Source: Tropicimonas sediminicola
GTDB lineage: Bacteria > Pseudomonadota > Alphaproteobacteria > Rhodobacterales > Rhodobacteraceae
DNA: 64,000 bases
Assembly: GCF_900188335.1 (NCBI RefSeq)
Contig: NZ_FZOY01000010.1
Coordinates: 124,001-188,000, forward strand
Direction of reading: 5' to 3'
Shown here in pieces: positions 27,186 to 35,670 of the stretch; position 1 is the first letter of the stretch, and every line of letters starts with the position of its first letter. Made by a program: the position numbers and the translations under genes. Below the pieces are notes generated by a model, which did not search any database, was not told where the DNA came from, and saw nothing but the letters and a program-made list of their open reading frames with translations.

Positions 27186-27215
27186 TGCGAGAACTGCCCG
27201 TCCGAAGGGGAAAGG

Positions 27216-27240
27216 GGGCGGGCCATGCGCTGGCCCGCCC
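27216..27240 (-). terminator. Intercistronic stem-loop between TRAP binding protein and permeases
   Basis: A perfect 10-bp stem (GGGCGGGCCA/TGGCCCGCCC) with a 5-nt loop follows the DctP stop by 17 bp in the leftward direction. There is no T-run, so it more likely blocks 3' exonucleases or partly terminates, letting the binding protein be made in excess of the permeases. Confidence 0.6.
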
Positions 27241-27257
27241 GGGTATTCAAGCCTGGA

Positions 27258-28271
27258 TCAGTTCAGCAGGCCGTTCTCGGTGAGGTAGGTGGTCAGCGTC
27301 TCGTAGACCTTCTGGGCCATCGGCGAGCCTTCGGCGAGCGACTTCCACTCTTCCTGGGCGAGGCCGCGGAACTTGGCGCGCTCTTCGTCGGACCAGTTGT
27401 GCACGGTGATGCCCTCGGACTCGGCCGCCGCGACAGCAGCCTGGTCGCGCTCCATCAGACCGCCAACCTGGGTCTCCTGGAAGACCTTCACGGAATCGTA
27501 GAACGCCTTCTGGATGTCCTCGGGCAGCGCGTCCCACTTGGCCTTGTTCATCGAGACCTCGACGAGCGGCAGCGAGTGGAAGCCCGGGTAGACCGGGTGC
27601 TTGGCGATCTCGTTCAGCCCCTGCTCGTTGTTGACCGAGAACACCGAGTAGTCGGCGGCGTCGATCACGCCCTTGTCGAGCGCGGTGTAGACCTCGGACG
27701 CCGGCAGGTTCACCGGGGCGGCGCCTGCAGCGCGGAAGACGTTGGCGATGGCGCCCTCGGGCGAACGCATCTTCACGCCTTTGAGGTCATCCACACCGTC
27801 GAGCGGCACCTTGGACACGAAGGCTTCTAGGCCGGGGGTCGATACGCCGATGAAGTAGACGCCATAGGGCTCCTGCAGCTCGCGCATCAGCTCGGCGCCG
27901 CCGCCGTTCTCGACGAAGTCGATCATCTGGGCCGGGGCCGACCAGGCGCCCACCGGGTTGGCGATCAGGCCGAAGGCCGGGTCCTTGCCGGTGAAGTAGG
28001 AGGTGTCGCAGATGTGGCCGTCGAGGATGCCGGCGCCGACCGCGTCCAGGGTTTCCTTGTAGTCCACGATGGTGCCGACGGGCAGCATCTCGACCACGAC
28101 CTTGCCGTCGGTCATTTCCTTGAGAACCTCGGTCCAGCCGACCTGGTATTCGAAGTTCGGGTTGCCGGCCGGGTCCGAAGACTGGAAGCGGAAGCTGTAT
28201 TCCTGCGCCGAGGCGCCAAAGGCCATCAGGCCCAGTGCAATGACGGAAGTGAAGAGACGTGTATGCTTCAT
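27258..28271 (-). CDS. TRAP transporter periplasmic solute-binding protein (DctP family)
   Basis: A 337-residue secreted binding protein with a Sec signal peptide (LFTSVIALGLMAFGASA, mature start QEYSFRFQ). The DctP fold is shown by LDAVGAGILDGHICDTSYF, the DLKGVKMRSPEGAIANVFRA segment with the conserved Arg that salt-bridges the substrate carboxylate, and GVIDAADYSVFS. It captures an organic acid in the periplasm for the DctQM permease. It sits 34 bp downstream of the zinc dehydrogenase gene in the same leftward operon, which suggests an aldonate-type ligand. Confidence 0.93.
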   Translation of the reverse strand: MKHTRLFTSVIALGLMAFGASAQEYSFRFQSSDPAGNPNFEYQVGWTEVLKEMTDGKVVVEMLPVGTIVDYKETLDAVGAGILDGHICDTSYFTGKDPAFGLIANPVGAWSAPAQMIDFVENGGGAELMRELQEPYGVYFIGVSTPGLEAFVSKVPLDGVDDLKGVKMRSPEGAIANVFRAAGAAPVNLPASEVYTALDKGVIDAADYSVFSVNNEQGLNEIAKHPVYPGFHSLPLVEVSMNKAKWDALPEDIQKAFYDSVKVFQETQVGGLMERDQAAVAAAESEGITVHNWSDEERAKFRGLAQEEWKSLAEGSPMAQKVYETLTTYLTENGLLN

Positions 28272-28305
28272 GGGATCCTCCCTGGAATGTTGAAGCGGTT
28301 GTGAC

Positions 28306-29349
28306 TCAGCTCTCGCCGAAGCGAAGTTGCACCTTCATCGCCTGCGCCTTGTCCGAGGCGAAATCGAAGGCGGCGATGGCATCCTCCATCGGGAAGACAC
28401 CGGTCAGAACCGGGGCGAGGTCTACCCGCCCGCGGTCGATCAGCTCCGCGGCGACCTCGAACTCGTGGTCGAAACGGAACGAACCGGAAAGCTTGATCTC
28501 CTTTGTCACGACAAGGCTCAGCGGCAGCACGGGTTCGCTGCCCAGCCCCACGGTCACGATATGCCCGCGCGGCCAGACGACCTCGCAGGCGGCCCTGAGA
28601 GCGGGCGCCGCGCCGGAGCATTCGAACACCACGTCGATCTGCCCCTTGCCGGCCCGTTCCACATCGAGCGCCCCGGCCTCCTCCGTAAGGTCGATGCAGC
28701 GGGTCGCGCCCATCGCTGCCGCGATCTTGAGCGGGGCCGCGGCGATATCGGTGACGATGATCTCCGCCGCCCCCGCGAGCCTGGCCGCAGCGACGCAAAG
28801 GCAGCCGATCGGGCCGCTGCCCGAGATCAGCACCCGCTTGCCAAGCAGCGAACCGACCTGGTTCACCGCGTGCAGGCAGACCGAGAACGGCTCGCAGAGC
28901 GCGGCCAGCGCCAGGTCCGTCCCGGGCGAGACCCGGACGACCAGTTCGGCCGGCACCGTCACCTCGGCACGGAACAGCCCCTGCTCATGCGGCATCCGCA
29001 TGGCCGAGCCGTTGAACCGCATGTCGAGGCATTCGTTGCGCATGTCGCGCTTGCAGTAGTCGCAGGTGCCACAGGGCCGCGACGGGTTGATCGCGACCTT
29101 GTCTCCCACGGCGAGCCCGCTGACGCCCGCGCCCAGCTCGGTGACGACGCCCGAAACCTCGTGACCGAGCGCCATCGGCTGCTGGATTCGGACGGTGCCG
29201 AAGCCGCCATCATGATAGTAATGCAGGTCCGAGCCGCAGATCCCGCCGCGGGCCACGGCCACGCGGACCTCGCCCTCGGCCGGCGCGGCTGCCTCCGCAA
29301 TCTCCTCGACGCGAAGATCGTGGGGGGCGTGAATGACGACAGCTTTCAT
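28306..29349 (-). CDS. idnD: Zinc-dependent dehydrogenase, L-idonate 5-dehydrogenase-like
   Basis: A 347-residue medium-chain dehydrogenase. Catalytic zinc ligands appear as GGICGSDLHYYHDGGFG and GHEVSGVV; the structural zinc lobe has four cysteines (CGTCDYCKRDMRNEC). The nucleotide site is ISGSGPIG followed by Asp in IIVTDIAA, favouring NAD. The HYYHDGGFGTVRIQQPMALG segment is typical of L-idonate/L-gulonate 5-dehydrogenases (IdnD/RspB group), which oxidise an aldonate at C5 to 5-keto-D-gluconate. The gene is 1 bp from the adjacent SDR gene, which looks like the matching 5-ketogluconate reductase, and the pair supports this reading. D-gulonate or another polyol acid remains possible. Confidence 0.82.
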   Translation of the reverse strand: MKAVVIHAPHDLRVEEIAEAAAPAEGEVRVAVARGGICGSDLHYYHDGGFGTVRIQQPMALGHEVSGVVTELGAGVSGLAVGDKVAINPSRPCGTCDYCKRDMRNECLDMRFNGSAMRMPHEQGLFRAEVTVPAELVVRVSPGTDLALAALCEPFSVCLHAVNQVGSLLGKRVLISGSGPIGCLCVAAARLAGAAEIIVTDIAAAPLKIAAAMGATRCIDLTEEAGALDVERAGKGQIDVVFECSGAAPALRAACEVVWPRGHIVTVGLGSEPVLPLSLVVTKEIKLSGSFRFDHEFEVAAELIDRGRVDLAPVLTGVFPMEDAIAAFDFASDKAQAMKVQLRFGES

Positions 29350-29350
29350 G

Positions 29351-30118
29351 TCAGAGCACCGAGATCATGCCACCATCCACATAGATGAGCTGGCCATTGA
29401 CGTAGTTGGACGCGTCGGAGGCGAGGTAGATCGCGGTTCCGGCCATCTCCTCCGGCTGACCCCAGCGGCGGGCAGGCGTCCGTCCCTTGACCCAGGCATC
29501 GAAATCCGGGTTCTCGATCAGCGCCGTGTTCATCTCGGTCGCCATGTAGCCCGGACCGATGGCGTTGGTCTGGATGCCCTTGTCGCCCCATTCGGCGGCC
29601 ATGTTCTTGGTGAGCATCTTAACACCGCCCTTGGCTGCGGCGTAGGGCGTCACTGTGGCGCGCCCCAGATCGGACAGCAGGGAGCCGATGTTGATGATCT
29701 TGCCGTGGCCGCGAGGCAGCATGCGCTTCGCCGCTTCGCGGGCGCAGATGAAGACGGCGGTGAGGTTCACATCGATCACCCGCTGCCAGTCGGCGGTGTC
29801 GAGCTCGACGATCGGCTTGCGGAACTGGATGCCGGCGTTGTTGACCAGAATGTCGACCGCCACACCCTCCGCGTCGAGCTTCTCGAAGGCGGCGACGATC
29901 TCGGCCTCGCTGGCCACGTCGAAGGCGGCGCCGAGCACGTCGTAGCCTTGCGCCTTCATCTCCTCGACGGCCGCGTCGAGCCGCGCCGCGTTCACACCGT
30001 TGAGAATGACCCGCGCACCGGCGGCCGCCATTCCCTCGGCCATGGCCCGGCCGAGGCCGCGGGACGATCCGGTGATCAGGGCGGTCTTGCCGCTGAGATC
30101 GAAGAGTTTCGTGCTCAT
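29351..30118 (-). CDS. idnO: SDR oxidoreductase, gluconate 5-dehydrogenase (IdnO)-like
   Basis: A 255-residue classical short-chain dehydrogenase. It has TGSSRGLGRA at residues ~17-26, NNAGIQFRKP, Ser in NIGSLLSDLGR and the YAAAK active site in TPYAAAKGGVKMLTKN. The NNAGIQFRKPIVE wording and FDVASEAEIVAAF are characteristic of gluconate 5-dehydrogenases, which reduce 5-keto-D-gluconate to D-gluconate. It lies between the enolase-superfamily dehydratase (9 bp) and the IdnD-like dehydrogenase (1 bp), so the three enzymes are certainly co-transcribed. Cofactor preference is not certain. Confidence 0.82.
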   Translation of the reverse strand: MSTKLFDLSGKTALITGSSRGLGRAMAEGMAAAGARVILNGVNAARLDAAVEEMKAQGYDVLGAAFDVASEAEIVAAFEKLDAEGVAVDILVNNAGIQFRKPIVELDTADWQRVIDVNLTAVFICAREAAKRMLPRGHGKIINIGSLLSDLGRATVTPYAAAKGGVKMLTKNMAAEWGDKGIQTNAIGPGYMATEMNTALIENPDFDAWVKGRTPARRWGQPEEMAGTAIYLASDASNYVNGQLIYVDGGMISVL

Positions 30119-30127
30119 GTTCTTTCC

Positions 30128-31324
30128 TCAGAGTTCAGATAGGCGCGTGTTCAGGTCCGTGCGGTCGAAGAAGCCGGGCTGCAGCTCGGTGCCGAGGCCC
30201 GGGCCCTCCATCGGGTAGACGTAACCGCCCTCGATCCGCGGCACTTCCGTGACCAGGTCGCGGTACCAGCCCTTGTAGAAGGCGCGCACGGATTCCTGGA
30301 TCAGGGTGTTGGGCTGACTGAAGCTCATGTGAATCGCCGCCGCGAAGCCCACGGGGCCGATGCAATCATGCGGGGCGAAGGGGCGATGATAGGTCTCGGC
30401 CATGGCGGCGATCTTGCGGCCCTCGGTCAGCCCGCCGGTCCAGCAGAGATCGGCCATCACGACGTGGCAGGCGTCGCGGTCGAGGAATTCCTTGTAGGCA
30501 TAGCGGGAGCCCAGCGTCTCGGAGGCACAGGTCCAGACATCCGTGGAGCGGGCAAACTCGGCCAGCGCCTGCGGCGAGTTCATCCGGATCGCATCTTCGT
30601 ACCAGGTGGGCGCGAACGGCTCGAGCGCGCGGGCGATCTTCTTGGCGGTCGGCAGGTTCCACAGCGAGTGGAACTCGACCATGATCTCCATCCGGTCCCC
30701 CACCGCGTTGCGGATCTGCTCGAAGGGCCGGATCGCCGTCTTCATCTGCTCGGCGCTGATGTAGAGTCCCTTGTTCTCCATCGCCGGCGGATCGAAGGGC
30801 CAGATCTTCATCGCGGTGATGCCGTTGTCGAGCAGGTCCTCGGCCAGCGCGCCCGCATCGGTCATGAAGGCCTGCAGGTCCTCGTACTGCCCGCCCTCGC
30901 CGAAGTTCCAGGTGTCCACCGGCTTGATCTTGGTGGTGGAGACATAGCGGGTGCCGGCGCAGGTGTTGTAGACCCGCATCCTGTCGAAGCAGAGGCCGCC
31001 GAGCATCTGGTGCACCGGCAGCCCCGCGACCTTGCCGAAGAGGTCCCAGAGCGCGATGTCGATGGCCGAACAGGCCCGGTATTCGACGCCGGTGGAGCTC
31101 TGTGCGTTCGGCAGGTTCAGCATCTCCTTGTGCAGCGCCTCGATATGCAGCGGGTTCTGCCCGAGCAGGCGGCTGGCGAGCGTGTCGTGGATATGCGCCT
31201 CGACGGCGGCGGCGCCATAGAAGGTCTCGCCAAGTCCGGTCACGCCTTCGTCCGTCTCGACATGCACCCAAAGGACGTTCTGGTGCGCCTCGACCCTGAA
31301 GGTCCGGATGGCTGTGATCTTCAT
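30128..31324 (-). CDS. Enolase-superfamily (mandelate racemase/MLE) sugar-acid dehydratase
   Basis: A 398-residue cytoplasmic enzyme of the mandelate racemase/muconate lactonizing group. The N-terminal capping domain ends with YRACSAIDIALWDLFGK. In the barrel, candidate metal ligands are the Glu residues in IMVEFHSLWN, WYEDAIR and CASETLGS. GITAMKIWPF supplies a basic residue and FAPHDCIGPVG a His-Asp pair. Such enzymes abstract the proton alpha to a carboxylate; most with this operon context dehydrate aldonates to 2-keto-3-deoxyaldonates. The frame is open upstream to 31741, but the ATG at 31324 starts the conserved KITAIRTF. It is the first gene of the leftward operon. I infer D-gluconate or a close aldonate as substrate. 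Confidence 0.85.
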   Translation of the reverse strand: MKITAIRTFRVEAHQNVLWVHVETDEGVTGLGETFYGAAAVEAHIHDTLASRLLGQNPLHIEALHKEMLNLPNAQSSTGVEYRACSAIDIALWDLFGKVAGLPVHQMLGGLCFDRMRVYNTCAGTRYVSTTKIKPVDTWNFGEGGQYEDLQAFMTDAGALAEDLLDNGITAMKIWPFDPPAMENKGLYISAEQMKTAIRPFEQIRNAVGDRMEIMVEFHSLWNLPTAKKIARALEPFAPTWYEDAIRMNSPQALAEFARSTDVWTCASETLGSRYAYKEFLDRDACHVVMADLCWTGGLTEGRKIAAMAETYHRPFAPHDCIGPVGFAAAIHMSFSQPNTLIQESVRAFYKGWYRDLVTEVPRIEGGYVYPMEGPGLGTELQPGFFDRTDLNTRLSEL

Positions 31325-31434
31325 GTCGCTGTCCTCCTCCAGAGATCCTGCGAGCCTTTCGATCGGCTCGACCTTGCGAGCCCTGATTCGAACGGTCGCC
31401 TCCTCTGGCCCGATTCGATCATTTTGTTGCCATT

Positions 31435-31488
31435 TGATACGACGGCACGATATCATTTGAAAGACAGAATTAGCCAAGCGATACGACG
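31435..31488. promoter_or_regulatory. Candidate GntR operators in the divergent promoter
   Basis: The 166-bp gap between the dehydratase and the GntR gene contains a 9-base direct repeat GATACGACG at 31436-31444 and 31480-31488, spaced 44 bases, about four helical turns. The first copy lies within an inverted repeat TGATA-N11-TATCA (31435-31455). These are plausible binding sites for the adjacent regulator. Confidence 0.5.
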
Positions 31489-31490
31489 AT

Positions 31491-32228
31491 ATGGGCAAAC
31501 CTATCATACAATCTGGCAAAACTGACTCGAGCAGATCGTCAAGCCTTGTCGAACGGACGATGTCGGACATCAGAAAATTCATTCGCGACAATGAGTTGCG
31601 CGTGGGGGATACCTTGCCCTCCGAGACCGCCATGGCCAACCAGCTTGGGGTGTCGCGTACTGTCGCACGGGAGGCGCTGCGCGGACTCGCTGCGCTCCGG
31701 ATTCTCGATGTCGGCAACGGCCGGCGGGCCCGAGTCGCCAATGCGACGGCCGAAACCGTCAGCGCGATTCTCGATCACACGACCTATACGAAGCAGGTTT
31801 CGGTGGTTCAGATCCAGGATGTGCGCCGGACGCTCGAAATGCGCACGGTCAGCCTTGCGGCATTGCATCGCAGCGGGGAGGAGGCACGCCAACTCCTCGA
31901 AACGATCGACGGCATGATGGAGGCGGTCAAGAGGGACGACCCGCACACCGTCATGGAGTTGGACATCCTGTTTCACGAGATCATCGCCCGCGCCTCGGGC
32001 AACCCGCTCTACTCCGTGCTCCTCGACGGCTTTCGCGTCATCACGCGGCAGACCTGGGATATCGGCTGGCGTGCCCGGGCGACCTATGAAAGCCGGGTCG
32101 AGAACATAAAATGCCATGAGCGCATCGCGACGGCCGTCATGGCACAGGACGCGGCGCGGGCCGAGGCGGCCATGTCGGAGCATTTCGACAGCTCCTTCAT
32201 GGTTCTTTTGCGGGCAGGCGTGAGCTGA
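31491..32228 (+). CDS. GntR-family transcriptional regulator (FCD type)
   Basis: A 245-residue regulator. The winged helix covers about residues 20-85 (RVGDTLPSETAMANQLGVSR, TVAREALRGLAAL). The FCD domain has the metal-binding pattern with FHEIIARASGNP near residue 165 and a final His in MSEHFDSSF. It is transcribed divergently from the dehydratase-IdnO-IdnD-TRAP operon and almost certainly controls it, probably with a sugar acid as effector. The repeated GATACGACG element ends just before its start codon, so autoregulation is likely. Confidence 0.9.
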   Translation: MGKPIIQSGKTDSSRSSSLVERTMSDIRKFIRDNELRVGDTLPSETAMANQLGVSRTVAREALRGLAALRILDVGNGRRARVANATAETVSAILDHTTYTKQVSVVQIQDVRRTLEMRTVSLAALHRSGEEARQLLETIDGMMEAVKRDDPHTVMELDILFHEIIARASGNPLYSVLLDGFRVITRQTWDIGWRARATYESRVENIKCHERIATAVMAQDAARAEAAMSEHFDSSFMVLLRAGVS

Positions 32229-32296
32229 CGCAATCGCCGTCGACGACCCCACGCAGAAAGCGACCCGTCCGGGTCAGACCGCCGGCACTGGTCGAC

Positions 32297-33286
32297 TTAC
32301 CCGAAGGCGGCCCGGTAACGCGACGGGGGAAGCCCCTTGAGACGCGAGAACTCGCGGCGAAAGCTCTCGGGGCTGCCGAACCCGGAGGCCAGCGCGATGT
32401 CGGCAAGCGACGCATCGGTGGTCTCGAGCAGCATCGCCGCATGCGCCACGCGCATGGAGGTCAGCCAGCCCAAGGGCGTGTCGCCGACCGTCGCATGGAA
32501 TCTGCGGGTCAGCGTGCGCGGCGACAGGCCCGCGAGGTCGGCCATTCGGGCAACTGGCCAATCCTCCGCGATGCCGCTCACGATCCTGTCGAGCAGCGGC
32601 GCAATGCGTCCGCCCCGCCCGTTCGGCACCGGAGCCTGCACGAACTGGCGCTGCCCTCCGTCACGATGGGCGGGTAGGACCAGCCGGCGCGCCACGGCAT
32701 TTGCATGGTGCGTACCCCAATCGCTCCGGACGATATGCAGGCAGAGGTCGAGCCCTGCGGCCGATCCCGCGGAAGTCAGGACCGACCCGTCGTCGATATA
32801 CAGCACATCGGCATCCACCTCGATCTCGGGATGGCGTTCGGACAGCGTCTCGACATACCGCCAGTGGGTCGTGGCCCGTCGGTGATCGAGCAGGCCTGCG
32901 GCAGCCAGAACGAACACGCCCGAGCAGATGGACGCCACCCGTGCGCCGCGATCGTGCGCCGCCCGCAACGCGGTCAAGAGTGCCTCCGGCACCGGCGCAT
33001 CCACGCCGCGCCAACCGGGCACGAGGATCAGGTCCGCCTCAGCCAGCGCACTCAGGTCATGGGTCGCCTCGACAGTGACACCTCCGGTCGCCCGCAGCGG
33101 CCCCTCGTCGACCGCGACCGTCCGGAACCTGTACCACGGGTCGAATTCCGGCCGCGGCAGGCCGAAAACCTCGACGCCGATCCCGAATTCGAAAGTGCAC
33201 AGGCCGTCATAGGCCAGAAGGCAGACCAGCGGTCCGACGTCCTCCGTGCGGGAAAGGTGCGGGCTGGGAGGGGCGGCGGAAGGCAT
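32297..33286 (-). CDS. ftrA: GlxA/FtrA-like AraC-family transcriptional regulator
   Basis: A 329-residue regulator with an N-terminal DJ-1/PfpI-like domain and a C-terminal AraC helix-turn-helix. The first half contains LLAYDGLCTFEFGIGVEVFG, typical of FtrA, and the elbow ASICSGVFVLAAAG with a Cys at the DJ-1 position. The DNA-binding half is clear (MADLAGLSPRTLTRRFHAT and SLADIALASGFGSPESFRRE). The gene is divergent from a rhodanese gene 94 bp away, a pairing seen elsewhere for FtrA regulators, so it probably activates that gene. The signal is unknown. Confidence 0.88.
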   Translation of the reverse strand: MPSAAPPSPHLSRTEDVGPLVCLLAYDGLCTFEFGIGVEVFGLPRPEFDPWYRFRTVAVDEGPLRATGGVTVEATHDLSALAEADLILVPGWRGVDAPVPEALLTALRAAHDRGARVASICSGVFVLAAAGLLDHRRATTHWRYVETLSERHPEIEVDADVLYIDDGSVLTSAGSAAGLDLCLHIVRSDWGTHHANAVARRLVLPAHRDGGQRQFVQAPVPNGRGGRIAPLLDRIVSGIAEDWPVARMADLAGLSPRTLTRRFHATVGDTPLGWLTSMRVAHAAMLLETTDASLADIALASGFGSPESFRREFSRLKGLPPSRYRAAFG

Positions 33287-33308
33287 TTGACCGTATCTGA
33301 CCGACAGT

Positions 33309-33322
33309 TGTCCATTCGGACA
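33309..33322. promoter_or_regulatory. Small palindrome between ftrA-like and rhodanese genes
   Basis: Perfect 5-bp arms in TGTCCATTCGGACA lie 23 bp upstream of the FtrA-like start and 59 bp upstream of the rhodanese start. The position suits an operator, but the arms are short. Confidence 0.35.
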
Positions 33323-33380
33323 CTACCCGGCCGCCGCGCCACCGCGCAAGATCCCCGGCGATAGAGTGAAAGGATCCACC

Positions 33381-33818
33381 ATGCCCCTCCCCTCCGCCGT
33401 TGCCGAAGTGCCCGCCGCCGCAAGCCCGGACGCCCGGCGCCATTTCGAGGCCAAGCTCGCCTTCGAGACCGATTGCTGGGACGTCCACGACAGCCTGTCG
33501 AAACAGGCCGGCGACTTCGTCCTGCTCGATGTGCGGGGTCCGGCGCTCTATCGGGACGGTCACGTGCCGGGCGCGCTGAACCTACCGCATGGCAAGATCA
33601 CCTCGCACCGCATGTCGGACTGGCCCGGTGACGCCCTGTTCGTCGTCTACTGCGCGGGACCGCACTGTAACGGCGCGGACAAGGCGGCGGTGCGCCTCGC
33701 GCGACTGGGGCGGCCGGTGAAGCTGATGATCGGCGGGATCACCGGCTGGACCGACGAGGGTTTCGCGCTGGCGAGCGGCGACGCGCCGTCCTCGGTGCCG
33801 GAGGCCGAAGCCGGCTGA
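33381..33818 (+). CDS. Rhodanese-domain protein
   Basis: A 145-residue cytoplasmic single-domain rhodanese. It has the LLDVRGPALYRDGHVPGALN entry, the active-site loop VVYCAGPHCNGADKAA with the catalytic Cys that would carry a persulfide, and GGITGWTDEGF at the end. I prefer the ATG at 33381, which sits 6 bases after AAAGGA; an in-frame GTG at 33366 is possible. It is divergent from an FtrA-like regulator and is probably its target. The sulfur donor and acceptor are unknown, and some of these proteins only sense or scavenge reactive sulfur. Confidence 0.88.
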   Translation: MPLPSAVAEVPAAASPDARRHFEAKLAFETDCWDVHDSLSKQAGDFVLLDVRGPALYRDGHVPGALNLPHGKITSHRMSDWPGDALFVVYCAGPHCNGADKAAVRLARLGRPVKLMIGGITGWTDEGFALASGDAPSSVPEAEAG

Positions 33819-33939
33819 TCCCGAGGGAACGTTGCATCACCCGATTCAGCCGCATCCATGCGTGTTTCGCGGGACCTCTGCACACCGGCGCTTATCATAC
33901 TGCCTATTTTGTATTCTTTTCTGGCCATCATTAATAAAA

Positions 33940-33949
33940 TTGTATACAA
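33940..33949 (+). promoter_or_regulatory. Palindrome TTGTATACAA, likely GntR operator
   Basis: The perfect 10-bp palindrome TTGTATACAA lies in an AT-rich stretch 100 bp upstream of the TRAP binding-protein gene. A near-identical element, TTGGTATACAAT, lies just upstream of the GntR gene at the far end of the same gene group. Shared sites at both promoters suggest that regulator controls this operon. Confidence 0.6.
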
Positions 33950-34049
33950 AGTGATGCGCGCCGCTGCGCTCGAAGCCCCGAACGGCTTCAAACCCTCATG
34001 TCTGTCGGGTTCCTGAACCCATGCTCTTGCGACCAGGAAAGGATCTCCC

Positions 34050-35129
34050 ATGGACAGACGCAAATTCATCGCAGCCGGCGCCACCCTCGCTGCGGCGCCC
34101 CTCGCCGCCCCGACGATCGCGCGGGCCCAGACCACCTTCAGCTGGAAGATGACGAACGCCTACGGGCCCGGCTCGCCGTTCTACGTCGAAGGCCCCGGCA
34201 GCCCGACCGATTTCTGCAAGAAGGTCGAGGCGATGTCCGACGGCCGGCTCAAGATCCAGCACTTCGCCGCCGGCGAGCTGATCCCCGCGCTCGAAGGCTT
34301 CGACGCCGTACGCTCCGGCGCGGTCGAGATGAACGCTGCCAACGCCTATTTCTGGGCCGGCAAGATCCCCGCGGCGCAATACTTCACCACCGTGCCCTTC
34401 GGGCTGAACTTTCAGGGAATGAACGCCTGGCTCTACCACGCCGGCGGCATGGAACTCTGGGACGAGCTCTACGAGCCGCTTGGCCTCAAGGCCTTCCCGA
34501 TGGGCAATACCGGCGTCCAGATGACCGGCTGGTTCCGCAAGCCGATCGAGAGCGTGGCGGATTTCCAGGACCTGAAGATGCGGATCCCCGGCCTCGCCGG
34601 CAAGGTCTACGCGGCACTCGGCGTCGACGTGAAGCTGCTGCCCGGCGGCGAGATCTTCCCGGCGCTGGAGCGCGGCGTGATCGACGCGGCGGAGTTCGTC
34701 GGCCCCTACCAGGACCGCCGCCTCGGACTGCAGAACGCGGCCAAGTATTACTACACCACCGGCTGGCATGAGCCGTCCAACGTGACGGAACTGCTGATCA
34801 ACGCCAACGCCTGGTCCAGCCTGCCCGCCGACCTGCAGGCGATCGTCCAGACGGCCGCGATGGCCTGCAACCTCGAGAGCCACACCTGGTGCGAGGCCAA
34901 CAACGCCGCCGCGCTGAAGGACATGGTGGCGAACGACGGCGTGATCGCGAGTGTCCTGCCCGAGGACGTGGTGATGGAGCTGAAATCCGTGACCGACACC
35001 GTTCTGGCCGAATTCGCCGCGCAGGACGCCCAGGCAGCCAAGGTCCACGAGGCCTTCATGGCGTTCAAGGCCGAGCACGCCGAATGGGCTGCGCTTTCCG
35101 AGCAGCCCTACCACAACCTGCCGACGTGA
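34050..35129 (+). CDS. TRAP transporter solute-binding protein, Tat-exported (TakP/DctP type)
   Basis: A 359-residue periplasmic binding protein. The N-terminus carries a twin-arginine signal (MDRRKFIAAGATLAAAPLAA, cleavage near ARAQ). The body matches the larger, often dimeric TRAP binding proteins of the TakP type: YFWAGKIPAAQYFTTVPFGL, the DLKMRIPGLAGKVYAALG segment with the carboxylate-binding Arg, and GVIDAAEFVGPYQDR. It begins an operon with DctQ, DctM, a GGT-family hydrolase and a TauE/SafE exporter. The ligand is probably a carboxylate, perhaps a gamma-glutamyl or oxamate-like compound handled by the hydrolase; this is inferred from context. Confidence 0.92.
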   Translation: MDRRKFIAAGATLAAAPLAAPTIARAQTTFSWKMTNAYGPGSPFYVEGPGSPTDFCKKVEAMSDGRLKIQHFAAGELIPALEGFDAVRSGAVEMNAANAYFWAGKIPAAQYFTTVPFGLNFQGMNAWLYHAGGMELWDELYEPLGLKAFPMGNTGVQMTGWFRKPIESVADFQDLKMRIPGLAGKVYAALGVDVKLLPGGEIFPALERGVIDAAEFVGPYQDRRLGLQNAAKYYYTTGWHEPSNVTELLINANAWSSLPADLQAIVQTAAMACNLESHTWCEANNAAALKDMVANDGVIASVLPEDVVMELKSVTDTVLAEFAAQDAQAAKVHEAFMAFKAEHAEWAALSEQPYHNLPT

Positions 35130-35659
35130 GTGCGATGATCGCCTTGCTCGACAAGATCGCGAACGGTGCCTCCGGCATCGTTCGCATCACCGGCCAGGTC
35201 GCCGCATGGAGCGGCCTGGCACTGGTTCTGCTGGTCGCCTTCAACGTGCTCGCCCGCTACCTTTTCTCCTTCGGCACGGTGGCGCTGCAGGAGGCCGAAT
35301 GGCACCTGATGGCCGTGGGCGCTCTATTCGGAATGGCCTATGGGCTCAACCAGGGCGGCGAGGTGCGGGTGGATATCTTCCACTCCCGGATGCGTCCCCG
35401 CGCCCGCGCCGCCGTCGACCTTTTCGCCAGCCTCTGCATGGGAGCGACCGCGCTCATCATCGCCTGGCTCAGCATCGCCTATGTCCAGAGCAGCTTCGCC
35501 ATCAACGAAGGCTCCCCCGATCCCGGCGGACTGGGCTACCGCTACATCCTGAAAGCCTGCATGCCGGTCGCCTTCGCGCTCCTCGCGCTGCAGAACATCG
35601 CCATGACGGCTGAGCACCTGCGGGACCTGATCCGTCCCCGACCGCTCGCCGAAGACTGA
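35126..35659 (+). CDS. TRAP transporter small permease (DctQ family)
   Basis: A 177-residue membrane subunit with four helices: the first contains VAFNVLARYLFSFGTVALQEAEW (including the conserved Glu-Trp), then GMAYGLNQGGEVRVDIFHSRM, and two more helices ending near residue 165. I take the GTG at 35126, which overlaps the preceding stop in GTGA; the ATG at 35135 is an equally plausible start, and neither has a strong ribosome binding site. It works with the DctM protein 11 bp downstream. Confidence 0.9.
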   Translation: MSAMIALLDKIANGASGIVRITGQVAAWSGLALVLLVAFNVLARYLFSFGTVALQEAEWHLMAVGALFGMAYGLNQGGEVRVDIFHSRMRPRARAAVDLFASLCMGATALIIAWLSIAYVQSSFAINEGSPDPGGLGYRYILKACMPVAFALLALQNIAMTAEHLRDLIRPRPLAED

Positions 35660-35670
35660 GACCTGCCAAG

